Positions 16,896 through 26,187 of a stretch of DNA of 64,000 bases are shown piece by piece (within the stretch, counting starts at the first letter, position 1; the number at the start of each line of letters is the position of its first letter). Below the pieces are notes generated by a model, which made no database searches, was not told the origin of the DNA, and worked only from the letters and a program-made list of their open reading frames with translations. Source of the DNA: Winogradskyella immobilis. GTDB lineage: Bacteria; Bacteroidota; Bacteroidia; Flavobacteriales; Flavobacteriaceae. The stretch is from positions 1-64,000 of the forward strand of contig NZ_JAIQXX010000001.1 in NCBI RefSeq assembly GCF_021887715.1. Reading direction: 5' to 3'. The position numbers and the translations under genes were made by a program.

Positions 16896-18437
16896 ATGAA
16901 CAAAGAATTAATCGTAAGATCGAGTTCAGATATTGTTGATTTTGCCTTATTAAAAGATGGAAAACTTATTGAATTACATAAAGATGAAGAGGATAACAAT
17001 TTTGCAGTAGGCGATATATTTATTGCTAAAATCCGCAAAGTTGTTCCTGGTCTTAACGCTGCGTTTGTTAACGTAGGTTATGAAAAAGATGCGTTTTTGC
17101 ATTATCATGATTTAGGACCACAATTACCTTCACTTTTAAAATTCATTAAACGTGTAAGCACAGGGAAATTAAGAGATTACTCTTTAAAAAACTTTCCATT
17201 AGAAAAAGATTTAGATAAAAATGGCAGTATTGCAAATGCCATTAAATCTAATCAATCACTATTAGTACAAGTTGTAAAAGAACCTATTTCTACAAAAGGG
17301 CCTCGCATTAGTTCAGAATTGTCTATTGCAGGGAGATACATCGTTTTGGTGCCGTTTTCTAACCGTATTTCAATTTCTCAAAAAATTGAATCTCAAGAAG
17401 AAAAAAACCGCCTAAAACGCTTAGTAAAAAGTATCACACCTAAAGGATTTGGAGTTATTATACGTACAGTAGCTGACGGCAAAAAAGTAGCCGAGCTCGA
17501 TAGTGATTTACAAAATTTGCTGAATCGATGGACAGCAATGTGTAAAAAGCTGTACAAAGCACATCACCCAACAAAAGTTTTAGGAGAAATGAATAAAGCA
17601 TCCTCAATTTTGAGAGATATTTTTAACGATTCGTTCTCTGGTATTGTAGTGGATGATGAAGACATGTACACGCAAGTAAAAGATTATGTACAACAAATTG
17701 CACCTAAAAAAGAGTCTATAGTTAAATACTATAAAAATGGAGTTCCCATTTTTGAAAAGTATGGTATAGAACGTCAAATTAAAACATCATTTGGCAGAAC
17801 TGTATCAATGGCAAAAGGAGCCTATTTAGTTATAGAACACACAGAGGCATTGCATGTTGTAGATGTAAACAGTGGTAATCGCTCTAATAAAGAGAAGAAC
17901 CAAGAAGATACTGCTTTAGAGGTTAATTTAATCTCAGCCCAAGAAATTGCGCGTCAATTACGTTTACGTGATATGGGAGGCATTATCGTTATTGATTTTA
18001 TCGATATGGGACGCGCTGAGAACAGAAAAAAGCTTTTCAATTATCTTAGAGATGAGATGAAAGATGATAAAGCAAAACACAAAATATTACCGCCGAGTAA
18101 GTTTGGGTTAATACAAATTACCAGACAACGCGTTAGGCCAGAACGTAATATTAAAACTAAAGAAGAAAATCCTAATCTAGTAGGAGGTGAGATTGAAGCA
18201 CCAATTAAAGTGGTAGAGCGCATTTCTCAAGATCTCGAAAGGATTTACAAAAAAGACTATAAAAAGGTAACCCTTAATGCACATCCTTTTATAGCGGCCT
18301 TTTTAACCAAAGGGTTTCCGTCAGTACGTTCAAAATGGTTTTTTGAACATAAAAAATGGGTAAAAGTTTTACCTAGAGATGCTTACACTTATCTTGAATA
18401 TCATTTTTACGATAAAAATGGTAACAAAATCAAATAA
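16896..18437 (+). CDS. rng: Ribonuclease E/G family endoribonuclease
   Basis: This 513-residue cytosolic endonuclease processes rRNA precursors and degrades mRNA. It has an N-terminal S1 domain (about residues 35-130) with an inserted segment, a 5'-sensor/RNase H-like middle, and the catalytic core. Metal-binding aspartates are in HVVDVNSGNR and IIVIDFIDMGR. The zinc-link cysteines (CPxCxG) that follow TRxRVRP in E. coli RNase E/G are missing; after ITRQRVRPERN comes a Lys/Glu/Asn-rich stretch without Cys. It has no long RNase E-type C-terminal scaffold, so it is G-like. A structured leader precedes it and a strong terminator follows. Confidence 0.94.
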   Translation: MNKELIVRSSSDIVDFALLKDGKLIELHKDEEDNNFAVGDIFIAKIRKVVPGLNAAFVNVGYEKDAFLHYHDLGPQLPSLLKFIKRVSTGKLRDYSLKNFPLEKDLDKNGSIANAIKSNQSLLVQVVKEPISTKGPRISSELSIAGRYIVLVPFSNRISISQKIESQEEKNRLKRLVKSITPKGFGVIIRTVADGKKVAELDSDLQNLLNRWTAMCKKLYKAHHPTKVLGEMNKASSILRDIFNDSFSGIVVDDEDMYTQVKDYVQQIAPKKESIVKYYKNGVPIFEKYGIERQIKTSFGRTVSMAKGAYLVIEHTEALHVVDVNSGNRSNKEKNQEDTALEVNLISAQEIARQLRLRDMGGIIVIDFIDMGRAENRKKLFNYLRDEMKDDKAKHKILPPSKFGLIQITRQRVRPERNIKTKEENPNLVGGEIEAPIKVVERISQDLERIYKKDYKKVTLNAHPFIAAFLTKGFPSVRSKWFFEHKKWVKVLPRDAYTYLEYHFYDKNGNKIK

Positions 18438-18448
18438 TATCTATTAGT

Positions 18449-18485
18449 AAAAGCCCAATTGAAAATTTCAATTGGGCTTTTTTAT
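18449..18485 (+). terminator. Terminator after the RNase E/G gene
   Basis: A 16-base-pair stem, AAAAGCCCAATTGAAA (18449-18464) with TTTCAATTGGGCTTTT (18467-18482), followed by further T residues. Confidence 0.9.
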
Positions 18486-18498
18486 TTATAATTTATTG

Positions 18499-18529
18499 AA
18501 AAAACCCTTATAACATTACGTTATAAGGG
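18499..18529 (-). terminator. Terminator after the small secreted protein gene
   Basis: CCCTTATAAC (18505-18514) pairs with GTTATAAGGG (18520-18529). On the minus strand the stem runs into a T-run, and the minus-strand gene ends about 35 bases upstream of it. Confidence 0.8.
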
Positions 18530-18565
18530 CTTTAAACTATTTAACCTAAATTCAATAAATAATTC

Positions 18566-18823
18566 TTAACACAATTTTTTTGTTCTCATTTTTACATGAA
18601 GACTTTTGCGATAAGCTTTAACACTTATAATATCGTTACTTTTTCTATGATTTAATCTAATTAATTTTGCTTTAATAACTGAAGATGCCTTTTTAGGCTT
18701 TACCTCTTCTACTTTCTCAGCAATGATTTCAGTAGTAATAGTAGCTATAGTCGTATCTGTACTCTGAGCAAAACCTGCTACAGGTAAGATTAAGATGGCT
18801 ATAATTACTATTATTTTTTTCAT
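18566..18823 (-). CDS. Small secreted protein of unknown function
   Basis: An 85-residue protein with a clear signal peptide (MKKIIVIIAILILPVAGFAQ). The mature part of about 65 residues has a Thr/Glu-rich start and then a very basic half rich in Lys and Arg (KAKLIRLNHRKS and KSLHVKMRTKK). I recognise no domain. It is a single gene with its own terminator. Being exported yet strongly basic, it may bind an acidic envelope polymer, but that is speculation. Confidence 0.65.
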   Translation of the reverse strand: MKKIIVIIAILILPVAGFAQSTDTTIATITTEIIAEKVEEVKPKKASSVIKAKLIRLNHRKSNDIISVKAYRKSLHVKMRTKKLC

Positions 18824-18996
18824 TTTAATTAAAGTTATTTGTTTTAACTTCGGGTCAAATAAACGACAGATATATAATGTAACTTCTATTTTTAGATGAA
18901 ATAGGAATAGAAATAGATAAACGGAGCACTAATGTTGAAAATATCGGTGAAATACACAAAAACAGCGCACAGCCCAATAAATACAACAACGATTAA

Positions 18997-20409
18997 ATGA
19001 TAAATTATACAGATAATAAGCACTTTAGCTTATTTAATAAACAAGAGAAGCATCAACATATCGTGGCTAACACCAGTTATAGAGAGCGTATTTCTAAACT
19101 AAATGCACTTCAACGAGCCGTAGAGGTCACCTATAGAGAGAAAATACAAGACGCTTTACACAAAGATTTAAAACGACCAATTGTAGAATCGGATTTAGTT
19201 GCTGTATATCTCGTAGTTAAAGAAATAAAGCATGTTAAAGCGCATTTAAGGCAATGGTTTAAAAAACAGCCTGTAGATTCACAGTTTACACTTTTAGGCA
19301 CAACATCTTGGTATATCTATGAGCCCAAAGGTGTATGTTTAATTATCTCACCATGGAATTATCCTATTAATCTGGCACTATCACCTTTAGTTGCTGCAAT
19401 AGCCGCAGGAAATACAGTAATATTAAAACCATCAGAAATTGCCTCACACTGTTCTAAAGTGATAGCAGAAATTATTAATTCTGTTTTTACTGAAAACGAA
19501 GTAGCAGTTATTGAAGGCGGTGTAGAAACGGCTCAAGAATTATTAAAACTCCCTTTTAACCATATCTTTTTTACTGGATCTATTGAAGTAGGGAAAATAG
19601 TAATGTCGGCTGCTGCAAAACATTTAACCTCTGTAACTTTAGAGTTAGGAGGAAAATCTCCTGTGATTATAGATGTCTCTGCAAATTTAAAGTTAACGGC
19701 TAAAGCCATTGCTTGGATTAAGCATTTTAATAATGGGCAAACGTGTATTGCACCAGATTATGTGTTTGTACATGAATCTATAAAGAATGAATTTATAAGA
19801 TTATATAAAATGGCTTTGTTAGAGTTTTATACCGAAGATGCATCTAAATCATCAACTTATGGTAGGTTAATCAATGAAAAGCAATACAATCGCCTTATAG
19901 GTTATCTTGAAGATGCTAGAACACATAATGCTCATTTTGAAGTTGAAGGGCCTACAAATGCTTCAGATTTATTTATAGGGCCAACTGTCATTACAAATTT
20001 GCCTGAAGAATCATTACTGTTGCAAGAAGAAATTTTTGGACCTATACTACCTATTAAAACATATAATGAAATCGATGAGGTTATTGAATACCTTAAGTCA
20101 AAACCTAAACCTCTGGCACTTTATATTTATGCCAAACGTAGAAGAATTATTAATTATATTATAAAGCATACAAAAGCAGGAACTACAGGTATTAATAATA
20201 ATGGTCTACAATTTTCTAACCATAATTTGCCTTTTGGAGGTAGTAACACCAGCGGAATAGGTAAAGCTCATGGATTTTATAGTTTCCAGGAATTTTCTAA
20301 CCAACGCGGTATATTAAAACGTTATGCTATTGGACCAATACGATTACTATATCCACCGTACACAAATTTTAAAGCACTATTGGCACGAATAGTTGTAAAA
20401 TGGCTTTAA
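18997..20409 (+). CDS. NAD(P)-dependent aldehyde dehydrogenase (class 3-like)
   Basis: This 470-residue enzyme oxidises aldehydes to carboxylic acids. The length and the short N-terminus place it near the ALDH3/fatty aldehyde dehydrogenase group. Motifs are ISPWNYPINLALSPLVAA (cofactor binding), FTGSIEVGK, the general base Glu216 in LELGGKSP, and the nucleophile Cys250 in NNGQTCIAPDY. The C-terminal tail (RLLYPPYTNFKALL) resembles membrane-facing tails of this class. It converges on the glycosylasparaginase gene across a palindrome-containing spacer. The substrate is not predictable. Confidence 0.92.
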   Translation: MINYTDNKHFSLFNKQEKHQHIVANTSYRERISKLNALQRAVEVTYREKIQDALHKDLKRPIVESDLVAVYLVVKEIKHVKAHLRQWFKKQPVDSQFTLLGTTSWYIYEPKGVCLIISPWNYPINLALSPLVAAIAAGNTVILKPSEIASHCSKVIAEIINSVFTENEVAVIEGGVETAQELLKLPFNHIFFTGSIEVGKIVMSAAAKHLTSVTLELGGKSPVIIDVSANLKLTAKAIAWIKHFNNGQTCIAPDYVFVHESIKNEFIRLYKMALLEFYTEDASKSSTYGRLINEKQYNRLIGYLEDARTHNAHFEVEGPTNASDLFIGPTVITNLPEESLLLQEEIFGPILPIKTYNEIDEVIEYLKSKPKPLALYIYAKRRRIINYIIKHTKAGTTGINNNGLQFSNHNLPFGGSNTSGIGKAHGFYSFQEFSNQRGILKRYAIGPIRLLYPPYTNFKALLARIVVKWL

Positions 20410-20458
20410 GGCATTTCTTCTAATCCCGATAGCTATCGGGAAGTAATCTTATGCCTTA
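20407..20458. terminator. Long inverted repeat between convergent genes
   Basis: TAAGGCAT (20407-20414) pairs with ATGCCTTA (20451-20458), overlapping both stop codons. Inside it lies the perfect palindrome TCCCGATAGCTATCGGGA (20424-20441), the same sequence as at 1353-1370. It probably ends transcription from both sides, although the T-runs are short. Confidence 0.6.
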
Positions 20459-21462
20459 TTATAAAAATCAACTTTGACATTTTTATTGGTGCCATTTTGA
20501 TATTTCATAATGGTAAACCCTTTATGAATACAATACGAACCAATTTCACCAGCTTTATTCATAGCTACATAAGCAATCTGAAAATCTTTATAACGGTCGT
20601 TTTTAGAAACGATACGTCGTATGGCTTCTTCACAAGCGGATTGTGGCGACATACCATTACGCATCAATTCTACAATTAAAAAACTTCCTACGGTTTTTAA
20701 AACTTCTTCACCCATTCCTGTAGCAACAGCTCCGCCTACTTCATTATCTATAAACAATCCAGAGCCTATAATTGGGGAATCTCCAATACGTCCTTTCATT
20801 TTATAAGATAAACCAGATGTTGTGCACGCACCAGCAATATCACCGTCTTTATCTAAACATAGCATCCCAATAGTATCGTGGTTTTCGATATTAATAATAG
20901 GTTTATATTCCGGAGATTTTTTCCATTCTTCCCAAGCCAATCGAGATTCTTCAGTCAATAAATTTTCTTTTTCAAACCCTTGAGAATATCCAAATGCTTC
21001 TGCGCCTTCACCAGCAAGCATAACATGTGGAGTGTTTTCCATAACCTTTTTAGCAAGTGCCGCTACATTAGTTATAGTATTAACATAAACGACAGCGCCA
21101 CAATCTCCATTAGAATCCATAACGCAAGCATCTAATGTTACATTACCTTCACGATCTGGTGCTCCGCCTTTTCCAACAGTGGTGTTCTTTAAATTTTCTT
21201 CTTCAATAGCAACGCCTTCAATGGCTGCATCAAGTGCTTTTTTTCCACTATTTAATGCATTACCTGCAGTTTCATTTGCTTTAGAAAAGGCCCAAGTACA
21301 AACTGCAATCGGAAATTTTGATGTATCTATAGCCATAGGTTTTACGTCGTCTTTTTTAATTGGTTTTCCATCAGTACCATCATTACAGGCTGTTATACTA
21401 CTGCCAACGGCAATGCCTACTCCTGTTAATGATGCGTTTTTTATAAATTGCCTTCGTTTCAT
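20449..21462 (-). CDS. N(4)-(beta-N-acetylglucosaminyl)-L-asparaginase (glycosylasparaginase)
   Basis: This Ntn-hydrolase cleaves the amide bond between GlcNAc and asparagine in the last step of N-glycoprotein breakdown. The autoproteolytic nucleophile is Thr197 in NHDTIGMLCLDKDGDIAG; self-cleavage before it would give the alpha and beta chains. The substrate loop GRIGDSPIIGSGLF is also present. The N-terminus has a twin-arginine-like motif (MKRRQFIKNAS) and a lipobox (SSITAC), so the enzyme is probably exported folded and membrane-anchored. It is downstream of the MFS transporter and GH92 genes, fitting an N-glycan role. Confidence 0.92.
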   Translation of the reverse strand: MKRRQFIKNASLTGVGIAVGSSITACNDGTDGKPIKKDDVKPMAIDTSKFPIAVCTWAFSKANETAGNALNSGKKALDAAIEGVAIEEENLKNTTVGKGGAPDREGNVTLDACVMDSNGDCGAVVYVNTITNVAALAKKVMENTPHVMLAGEGAEAFGYSQGFEKENLLTEESRLAWEEWKKSPEYKPIINIENHDTIGMLCLDKDGDIAGACTTSGLSYKMKGRIGDSPIIGSGLFIDNEVGGAVATGMGEEVLKTVGSFLIVELMRNGMSPQSACEEAIRRIVSKNDRYKDFQIAYVAMNKAGEIGSYCIHKGFTIMKYQNGTNKNVKVDFYNKA

Positions 21463-21465
21463 TTT

Positions 21466-21486
21466 ATCCTGAATTTATTTCAGGAT
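21466..21486. repeat. Inverted repeat just upstream of the glycosylasparaginase start
   Basis: ATCCTGAA (21466-21473) and TTCAGGAT (21479-21486) form an eight-base-pair stem with a five-base loop, in the short gap between the transporter stop and the asparaginase start. It may be a REP-like element or an mRNA hairpin that adjusts expression within the operon. Confidence 0.65.
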
Positions 21487-21523
21487 CTTTTAAATTTAAA
21501 CCCTGAAGCGTCTTTAATTATTT

Positions 21524-23197
21524 TTAATAATCTACTCCTTGTTTGTCTAAAACTGTTTTTGTTCTAAACGCATAGAATAATAAATACCCAAAACAAACTA
21601 CAGCAATCCAGTACGACGATTGAATGGTAAATACGTCAGCTAATTTTCCTTGTACAGGTGGAATAATTGCTCCGCCTAAGATCATCATAATTAAAAAGGC
21701 CGAACCTTGAGATGTATATTTTCCTAAACCAGCAATGCTTAATGTAAAAATGCATGGCCACATAATTGAACAGAATAAACCACCAGATAAAAATGCAAAT
21801 AAAGCGACATTTCCAGAAGCAAATAATCCAATTAGCATTCCTAAAATGCCTAGCATGCTAAACAATTTAAGTGTTTTAACAGGTCTGTCTTTTGCTAAGA
21901 AGAATCCAAAAATTTGAACCGCAACACAAATGGCAAAAAAGAGAATCTCGTTAATCGAATACGTACTACCAGCAATCCAATTGACACCTATAATGACTCC
22001 GAATGCAATATACGGTACAACGATAAGTAATATCTTCTTTAAACCTTTACTTGGATTAAAAACGGTAATTGCACCAACCCAACGTCCAATCATTAAACCT
22101 CCCCAATACAGTGAAATGTATTTTCCAATTTCAGAATCGTTTAAAACAGCTAATCCAAGCGCATTTAAACCTGATTCTCCTGAACCTTGTTTTAATAATT
22201 CTCCTAAATTACTTCCAATAGTGACTTCAACACCAACATATGTGAATATAGCCAACATGCCTAAAACCAATTGAGGGTATTTCATAGCGCCCCAACCTTT
22301 TTCATTTTTACTAGCGCTAGAATTGGCAATAAATACTGCCGCAATAACAGCAAAAAGCGCAATGAATAAAACAATTAATCGGGTTTGTTCTAAATCTTTA
22401 GTAACAACCTCAGAACCAGAATATGTGCTAAAAATGTAACCAAAACATCCTACGATAATAAGTGTGAGAATTATGAGTAGGTTTCTTGCTTTATTAGCAG
22501 ATTCAAAAGGAGTATCAGATTTTAAAGCAGGTAATTTTTTTGAAAAATGAAATAGAGCAGCAGCTATTAAAAATAGAACACCAACTCCCATATAAAGTCC
22601 TTGAACTGTAACTAAAGTAATTTCATTATTAGCAATCATAACTGCTAATTCGTCAGTAGACCAACTCGCAGCTCCAAAAATAACGAGACTAACGACAATA
22701 GGACCAATAGTGGTTCCGAAAGAGTTAATACCACCAGCTAAATTAAGACGGTGAGACCCTGTTTTTGGTTCGCCTAAAGCTACTGCAAACGGATTTGCAC
22801 CAGTTTGTTGCAATGAAAATCCTAGACCTACAATAAATAAAGCAATTAGCACAAAATAAAAGACTCCTGTCTGTCCTTGTTCAGCTCCAGCTGTTGCTGG
22901 ATACATAATAAAAGCACCTATAGCAGATAATAATAAGCCATAGACAATCGCTTTTTTGTAACCCCAAGTATTTACAATGTCTCTTTTTATACCACTTGAG
23001 ATTATGAATAATAATAAAGCACCAATATAATATGCACCATAAAAAGCAAAATCTACTAATTGCGATTGAAACTGATCAATATTAAAATACGTTTTACAAA
23101 ATGGAATAAATACACCGTTAGATGCTGCAATAAATCCCCAGAAGAAAAACACCGTAACTAAAGTCGTTAATGCAGATTTGTTGTTTTGATTACTCAT
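21524..23197 (-). CDS. Sugar MFS transporter (FucP/NagP-like)
   Basis: A 557-residue inner-membrane sugar:proton symporter of the FucP-like major facilitator group. The first helix region [19 protein letters not shown] and the [36 protein letters not shown] segment around helices 4-5 are diagnostic. It is longer than the usual 410-440 residues; extra sequence lies near the middle, with two additional hydrophobic stretches and a loop with [17 protein letters not shown]. The gene sits between GH92 and glycosylasparaginase, so GlcNAc, mannose or a small glycan fragment is a likely substrate (inference). Confidence 0.9.
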   Translation of the reverse strand: MSNQNNKSALTTLVTVFFFWGFIAASNGVFIPFCKTYFNIDQFQSQLVDFAFYGAYYIGALLLFIISSGIKRDIVNTWGYKKAIVYGLLLSAIGAFIMYPATAGAEQGQTGVFYFVLIALFIVGLGFSLQQTGANPFAVALGEPKTGSHRLNLAGGINSFGTTIGPIVVSLVIFGAASWSTDELAVMIANNEITLVTVQGLYMGVGVLFLIAAALFHFSKKLPALKSDTPFESANKARNLLIILTLIIVGCFGYIFSTYSGSEVVTKDLEQTRLIVLFIALFAVIAAVFIANSSASKNEKGWGAMKYPQLVLGMLAIFTYVGVEVTIGSNLGELLKQGSGESGLNALGLAVLNDSEIGKYISLYWGGLMIGRWVGAITVFNPSKGLKKILLIVVPYIAFGVIIGVNWIAGSTYSINEILFFAICVAVQIFGFFLAKDRPVKTLKLFSMLGILGMLIGLFASGNVALFAFLSGGLFCSIMWPCIFTLSIAGLGKYTSQGSAFLIMMILGGAIIPPVQGKLADVFTIQSSYWIAVVCFGYLLFYAFRTKTVLDKQGVDY

Positions 23198-23219
23198 TTA
23201 TAGTTATTTTAGTTAGTTT

Positions 23220-26147
23220 TTATTTTATCGAAATTTCATCAACGAAGATCCAACTCTTGCCATCTAATGGATAGCCTATATGCCATTCTGGAAGTGCTCC
23301 TAATTTTTTAGCAATGACTTTTACATATCTTGCTTCCCCTAATTTTGAAAGTTTTACTGATTCAATATCTATTGTTTGATTTTTCTCTGTTGTTTTAAAT
23401 TTCCACGTTATATGTTTAGTAAAGCTCTTGCCATCAATAGAAGTGTAAATATCTACTTCTCTAGGTAAGAATATCCAAGCGCCTTGGTCACGTAAAAAAT
23501 TGACTTTAAAATTATAAATTGGTTTTATTTCGCCTAAATCAACAATAGCAACCAAATCCTGATCCCAATAGCCTTGCCAACTGCCTGTTCTGTAATTTTT
23601 AGTACTTCTAATACCATCAATAAGTGCATCATTTCCGCCTGCGCTATATTGATTTGCAAAGTCACTTTTTAGAGTAATACTTAAGTTAGGATCTATTTTA
23701 TAGAAAGGTGTTGTTAAGACAGGGCTTTTTAAATTTTCCTTTTCTGAATAGAGCTTTACTTTAGTGTCTTTTGTTATTATAAATGGCTTTTCATAAATTT
23801 TAAAATCATCATTATCTAAAGCGTAATATACTTTTGTGTTTTCTTCTGAGGTGCCTAAAACAACTTCTGTAGATTCTCTAAATGTTATATCGCCTTTAGC
23901 AATAAATGGTGATGGTAATATAATGTGTTCAGTGATTTCAGTCTTTGGTTCTTGACCATCTTTACTTCCCCAAATCGCAGGATTATCGGTCATATTAAAT
24001 TCTAGAATTCCTCCTGTAACAATATCACTATGATTAATAAAACTTTGATTTAAAGTTTTACCATTAAGTGTCGCACTTTCTATATAGATGTTAGTGTTGC
24101 TAAGATTATTAGCTACAATAGTAAATGTTTTACCATTTTCTAAGTTAACCGTAGCTTTATCAAAAAGTGGAGTGCCAATAATATAGGTGTTACTTCCAGG
24201 TGTCACTGAATAAAAGCCCATAGAGCTTAAAACATACCAAGCGCTCATTTGCCCACAGTCTTCATTACCAGAAACTCCATCAGGATCATTTTTGTACAAT
24301 TCAGTTAAAATCTGATGTACTTTTTCTTGAGTTTTATGTGGTTTATTGACAAAATTATACAAATACGCCATATGATGACTAGGCTCATTACCATGCGCAT
24401 ATTGCCCAATTAAACCTGTTATATCAGATTGATTGCGACCAGAAATTTCAGTTTTTGCACTGAATAATTCATCAAGTTGAGTTTCCAATTTATCTTTTCC
24501 ACCTAGCAATTTTATAAATCCAGAAACATCTTGCGGAACATAAAAACTGTATTGCCAAGAATTGGCTTCTGTATAATTAAAATTTACCTCATAAGGATCG
24601 AAAGGTGAAAACCATGTATTCCTAAATCGACCACGCATAAATTGGGTTTCAGGATCATATACATTTTTGTAGTACTGCGCACGCTGAATGTAAGTTTTAT
24701 AATCCTCGGACTTACCCATGTCTTTTGCCATCTGTGCAATCGTCCAATCATCATAGGCATATTCTAAAGTTTTAGAAACCGATTCGCTTTCTTCATCTAC
24801 AGGAATAAATCCGTATGATTTATATGCTTCTAGTCCAAACTTATCTCGCGTAGCCGAATGCTTCATGGCTTCAAAAGCCTTTTCAGTATCATAACCTCGA
24901 ATGCCTTTTAAATATGCGTCGGCAACCACAGGAACGGCATGATAACCAATCATGCAATCGGTATAATTTCCTGCCAAATCCCACATAGGCATAATACCAC
25001 CTTCATCGTATTTTGCTAAAAACGTATTGATAAAATCATTTGTACGTTCTTGTTCAATAATCGTGTAAAGTGGATGCGCAGCTCTGTAAGTATCCCAAAG
25101 TGAAAACACAGAATAGTAATCAAAATCAGCATTATGGATGTTTAAATCCATACCTCTGTAACGACCATCAACATCTTGGTAGCGTTGAGGTGCTAACATG
25201 GTATGATATAAAGCTGAATAAAAATTAGTCTTTTTATCTACATCATTGCTTTCAATGACAATTTTTTCGAGTTGCGATTCCCAATAAGTTTGCGCTTCTT
25301 TTTTTACAGTTTTAAAATCTTTATTGCCTATTTCAGCATCTAAATTTTTGCGAGCTCCGTCAATATCAACTGCAGAAATTCCGATTTTAATTATAATAGG
25401 TTCGTTATCTGGGTTTACAAACTTCAAAGAGGATCTTCTAGCTCCAGGCATTCCTGTTTTAGGAGGCGATTGTAACATATCATTAAATGGATGCGAAGTT
25501 TTAATAGCAAAGAATAAGCGTTGGTCTTTTGCCCAAGCTTGAGAATGGCGATAACCAACAATTTCGGTATCTGAGATTTTATCAATTTTTGCATCTAAAA
25601 CTTTATCACGATGCACTAAATCTAAAATCACAAATTGATTTTCAGAGGAAGGAAATTGATATTTATGAAGACCACTACGTAAAGACACTGTTAATTCCAC
25701 ATCAATATTTGTTGAATCTAAATGTACTTTGTAATACCCAGGTTCTGCAATTTCGTTATCATGAGAGAAATGAGCACGATACCCTTTTTTTCCATCAGCA
25801 CCATTATTAAAATTATGTTCGTTTGTTGGCATTAAAAGCACATCACCATAATCGCTAATCCCTGTTCCGCTAAGATGTGTATGCGAAAACCCGTAAATAT
25901 AGCTATCGGTATAATGATAACCAGAACAACCATCCCAACCATTTAGTCTAGTATCTGGGCTCAGTTGCATCATGCCATAAGGCAGAGTTGCACCAGGATA
26001 GGTATGGCCATGTCCACCAGTACCAATAAATGTGTTGACGTAGTTTGTAAGCTGTTGATCTTTCTTCGCTTCTTGGATTGAAGTAGAATCTTTACAACTC
26101 GAAAATATAACGAGCAGAATTAAAAAAGAGGTTAGTTTAGAACGCAT
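23220..26147 (-). CDS. GH92 alpha-mannosidase lipoprotein
   Basis: GH92 enzymes are Ca2+-dependent exo-alpha-mannosidases that trim high-mannose N-glycans. The N-terminus (MRSKLTSFLILLVIFSSCKDS) has a lipobox, so it is envelope- or surface-anchored. The ATG at 26147 is preferred over the TTG at 26150. Family landmarks are NTFIGTGGHGHTYPGATLPYG near residue 40, the GFSHTHLSGTG motif, NEPSHHMAYLYNF and SGNEDCGQMSAWYVLSSMGF. After residue about 750 come a chitobiase-type beta-sandwich and a discoidin-like domain (LIDGIRSTKNYRTGSWQGYW to WIFVDEISIK) similar to those ending the divergent GH20. It starts an operon with the MFS and amidase genes. Confidence 0.94.
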   Translation of the reverse strand: MRSKLTSFLILLVIFSSCKDSTSIQEAKKDQQLTNYVNTFIGTGGHGHTYPGATLPYGMMQLSPDTRLNGWDGCSGYHYTDSYIYGFSHTHLSGTGISDYGDVLLMPTNEHNFNNGADGKKGYRAHFSHDNEIAEPGYYKVHLDSTNIDVELTVSLRSGLHKYQFPSSENQFVILDLVHRDKVLDAKIDKISDTEIVGYRHSQAWAKDQRLFFAIKTSHPFNDMLQSPPKTGMPGARRSSLKFVNPDNEPIIIKIGISAVDIDGARKNLDAEIGNKDFKTVKKEAQTYWESQLEKIVIESNDVDKKTNFYSALYHTMLAPQRYQDVDGRYRGMDLNIHNADFDYYSVFSLWDTYRAAHPLYTIIEQERTNDFINTFLAKYDEGGIMPMWDLAGNYTDCMIGYHAVPVVADAYLKGIRGYDTEKAFEAMKHSATRDKFGLEAYKSYGFIPVDEESESVSKTLEYAYDDWTIAQMAKDMGKSEDYKTYIQRAQYYKNVYDPETQFMRGRFRNTWFSPFDPYEVNFNYTEANSWQYSFYVPQDVSGFIKLLGGKDKLETQLDELFSAKTEISGRNQSDITGLIGQYAHGNEPSHHMAYLYNFVNKPHKTQEKVHQILTELYKNDPDGVSGNEDCGQMSAWYVLSSMGFYSVTPGSNTYIIGTPLFDKATVNLENGKTFTIVANNLSNTNIYIESATLNGKTLNQSFINHSDIVTGGILEFNMTDNPAIWGSKDGQEPKTEITEHIILPSPFIAKGDITFRESTEVVLGTSEENTKVYYALDNDDFKIYEKPFIITKDTKVKLYSEKENLKSPVLTTPFYKIDPNLSITLKSDFANQYSAGGNDALIDGIRSTKNYRTGSWQGYWDQDLVAIVDLGEIKPIYNFKVNFLRDQGAWIFLPREVDIYTSIDGKSFTKHITWKFKTTEKNQTIDIESVKLSKLGEARYVKVIAKKLGALPEWHIGYPLDGKSWIFVDEISIK

Positions 26148-26187
26148 CAAAAAAGATTACTAATTTTAATGCATCTAATATACTAAA

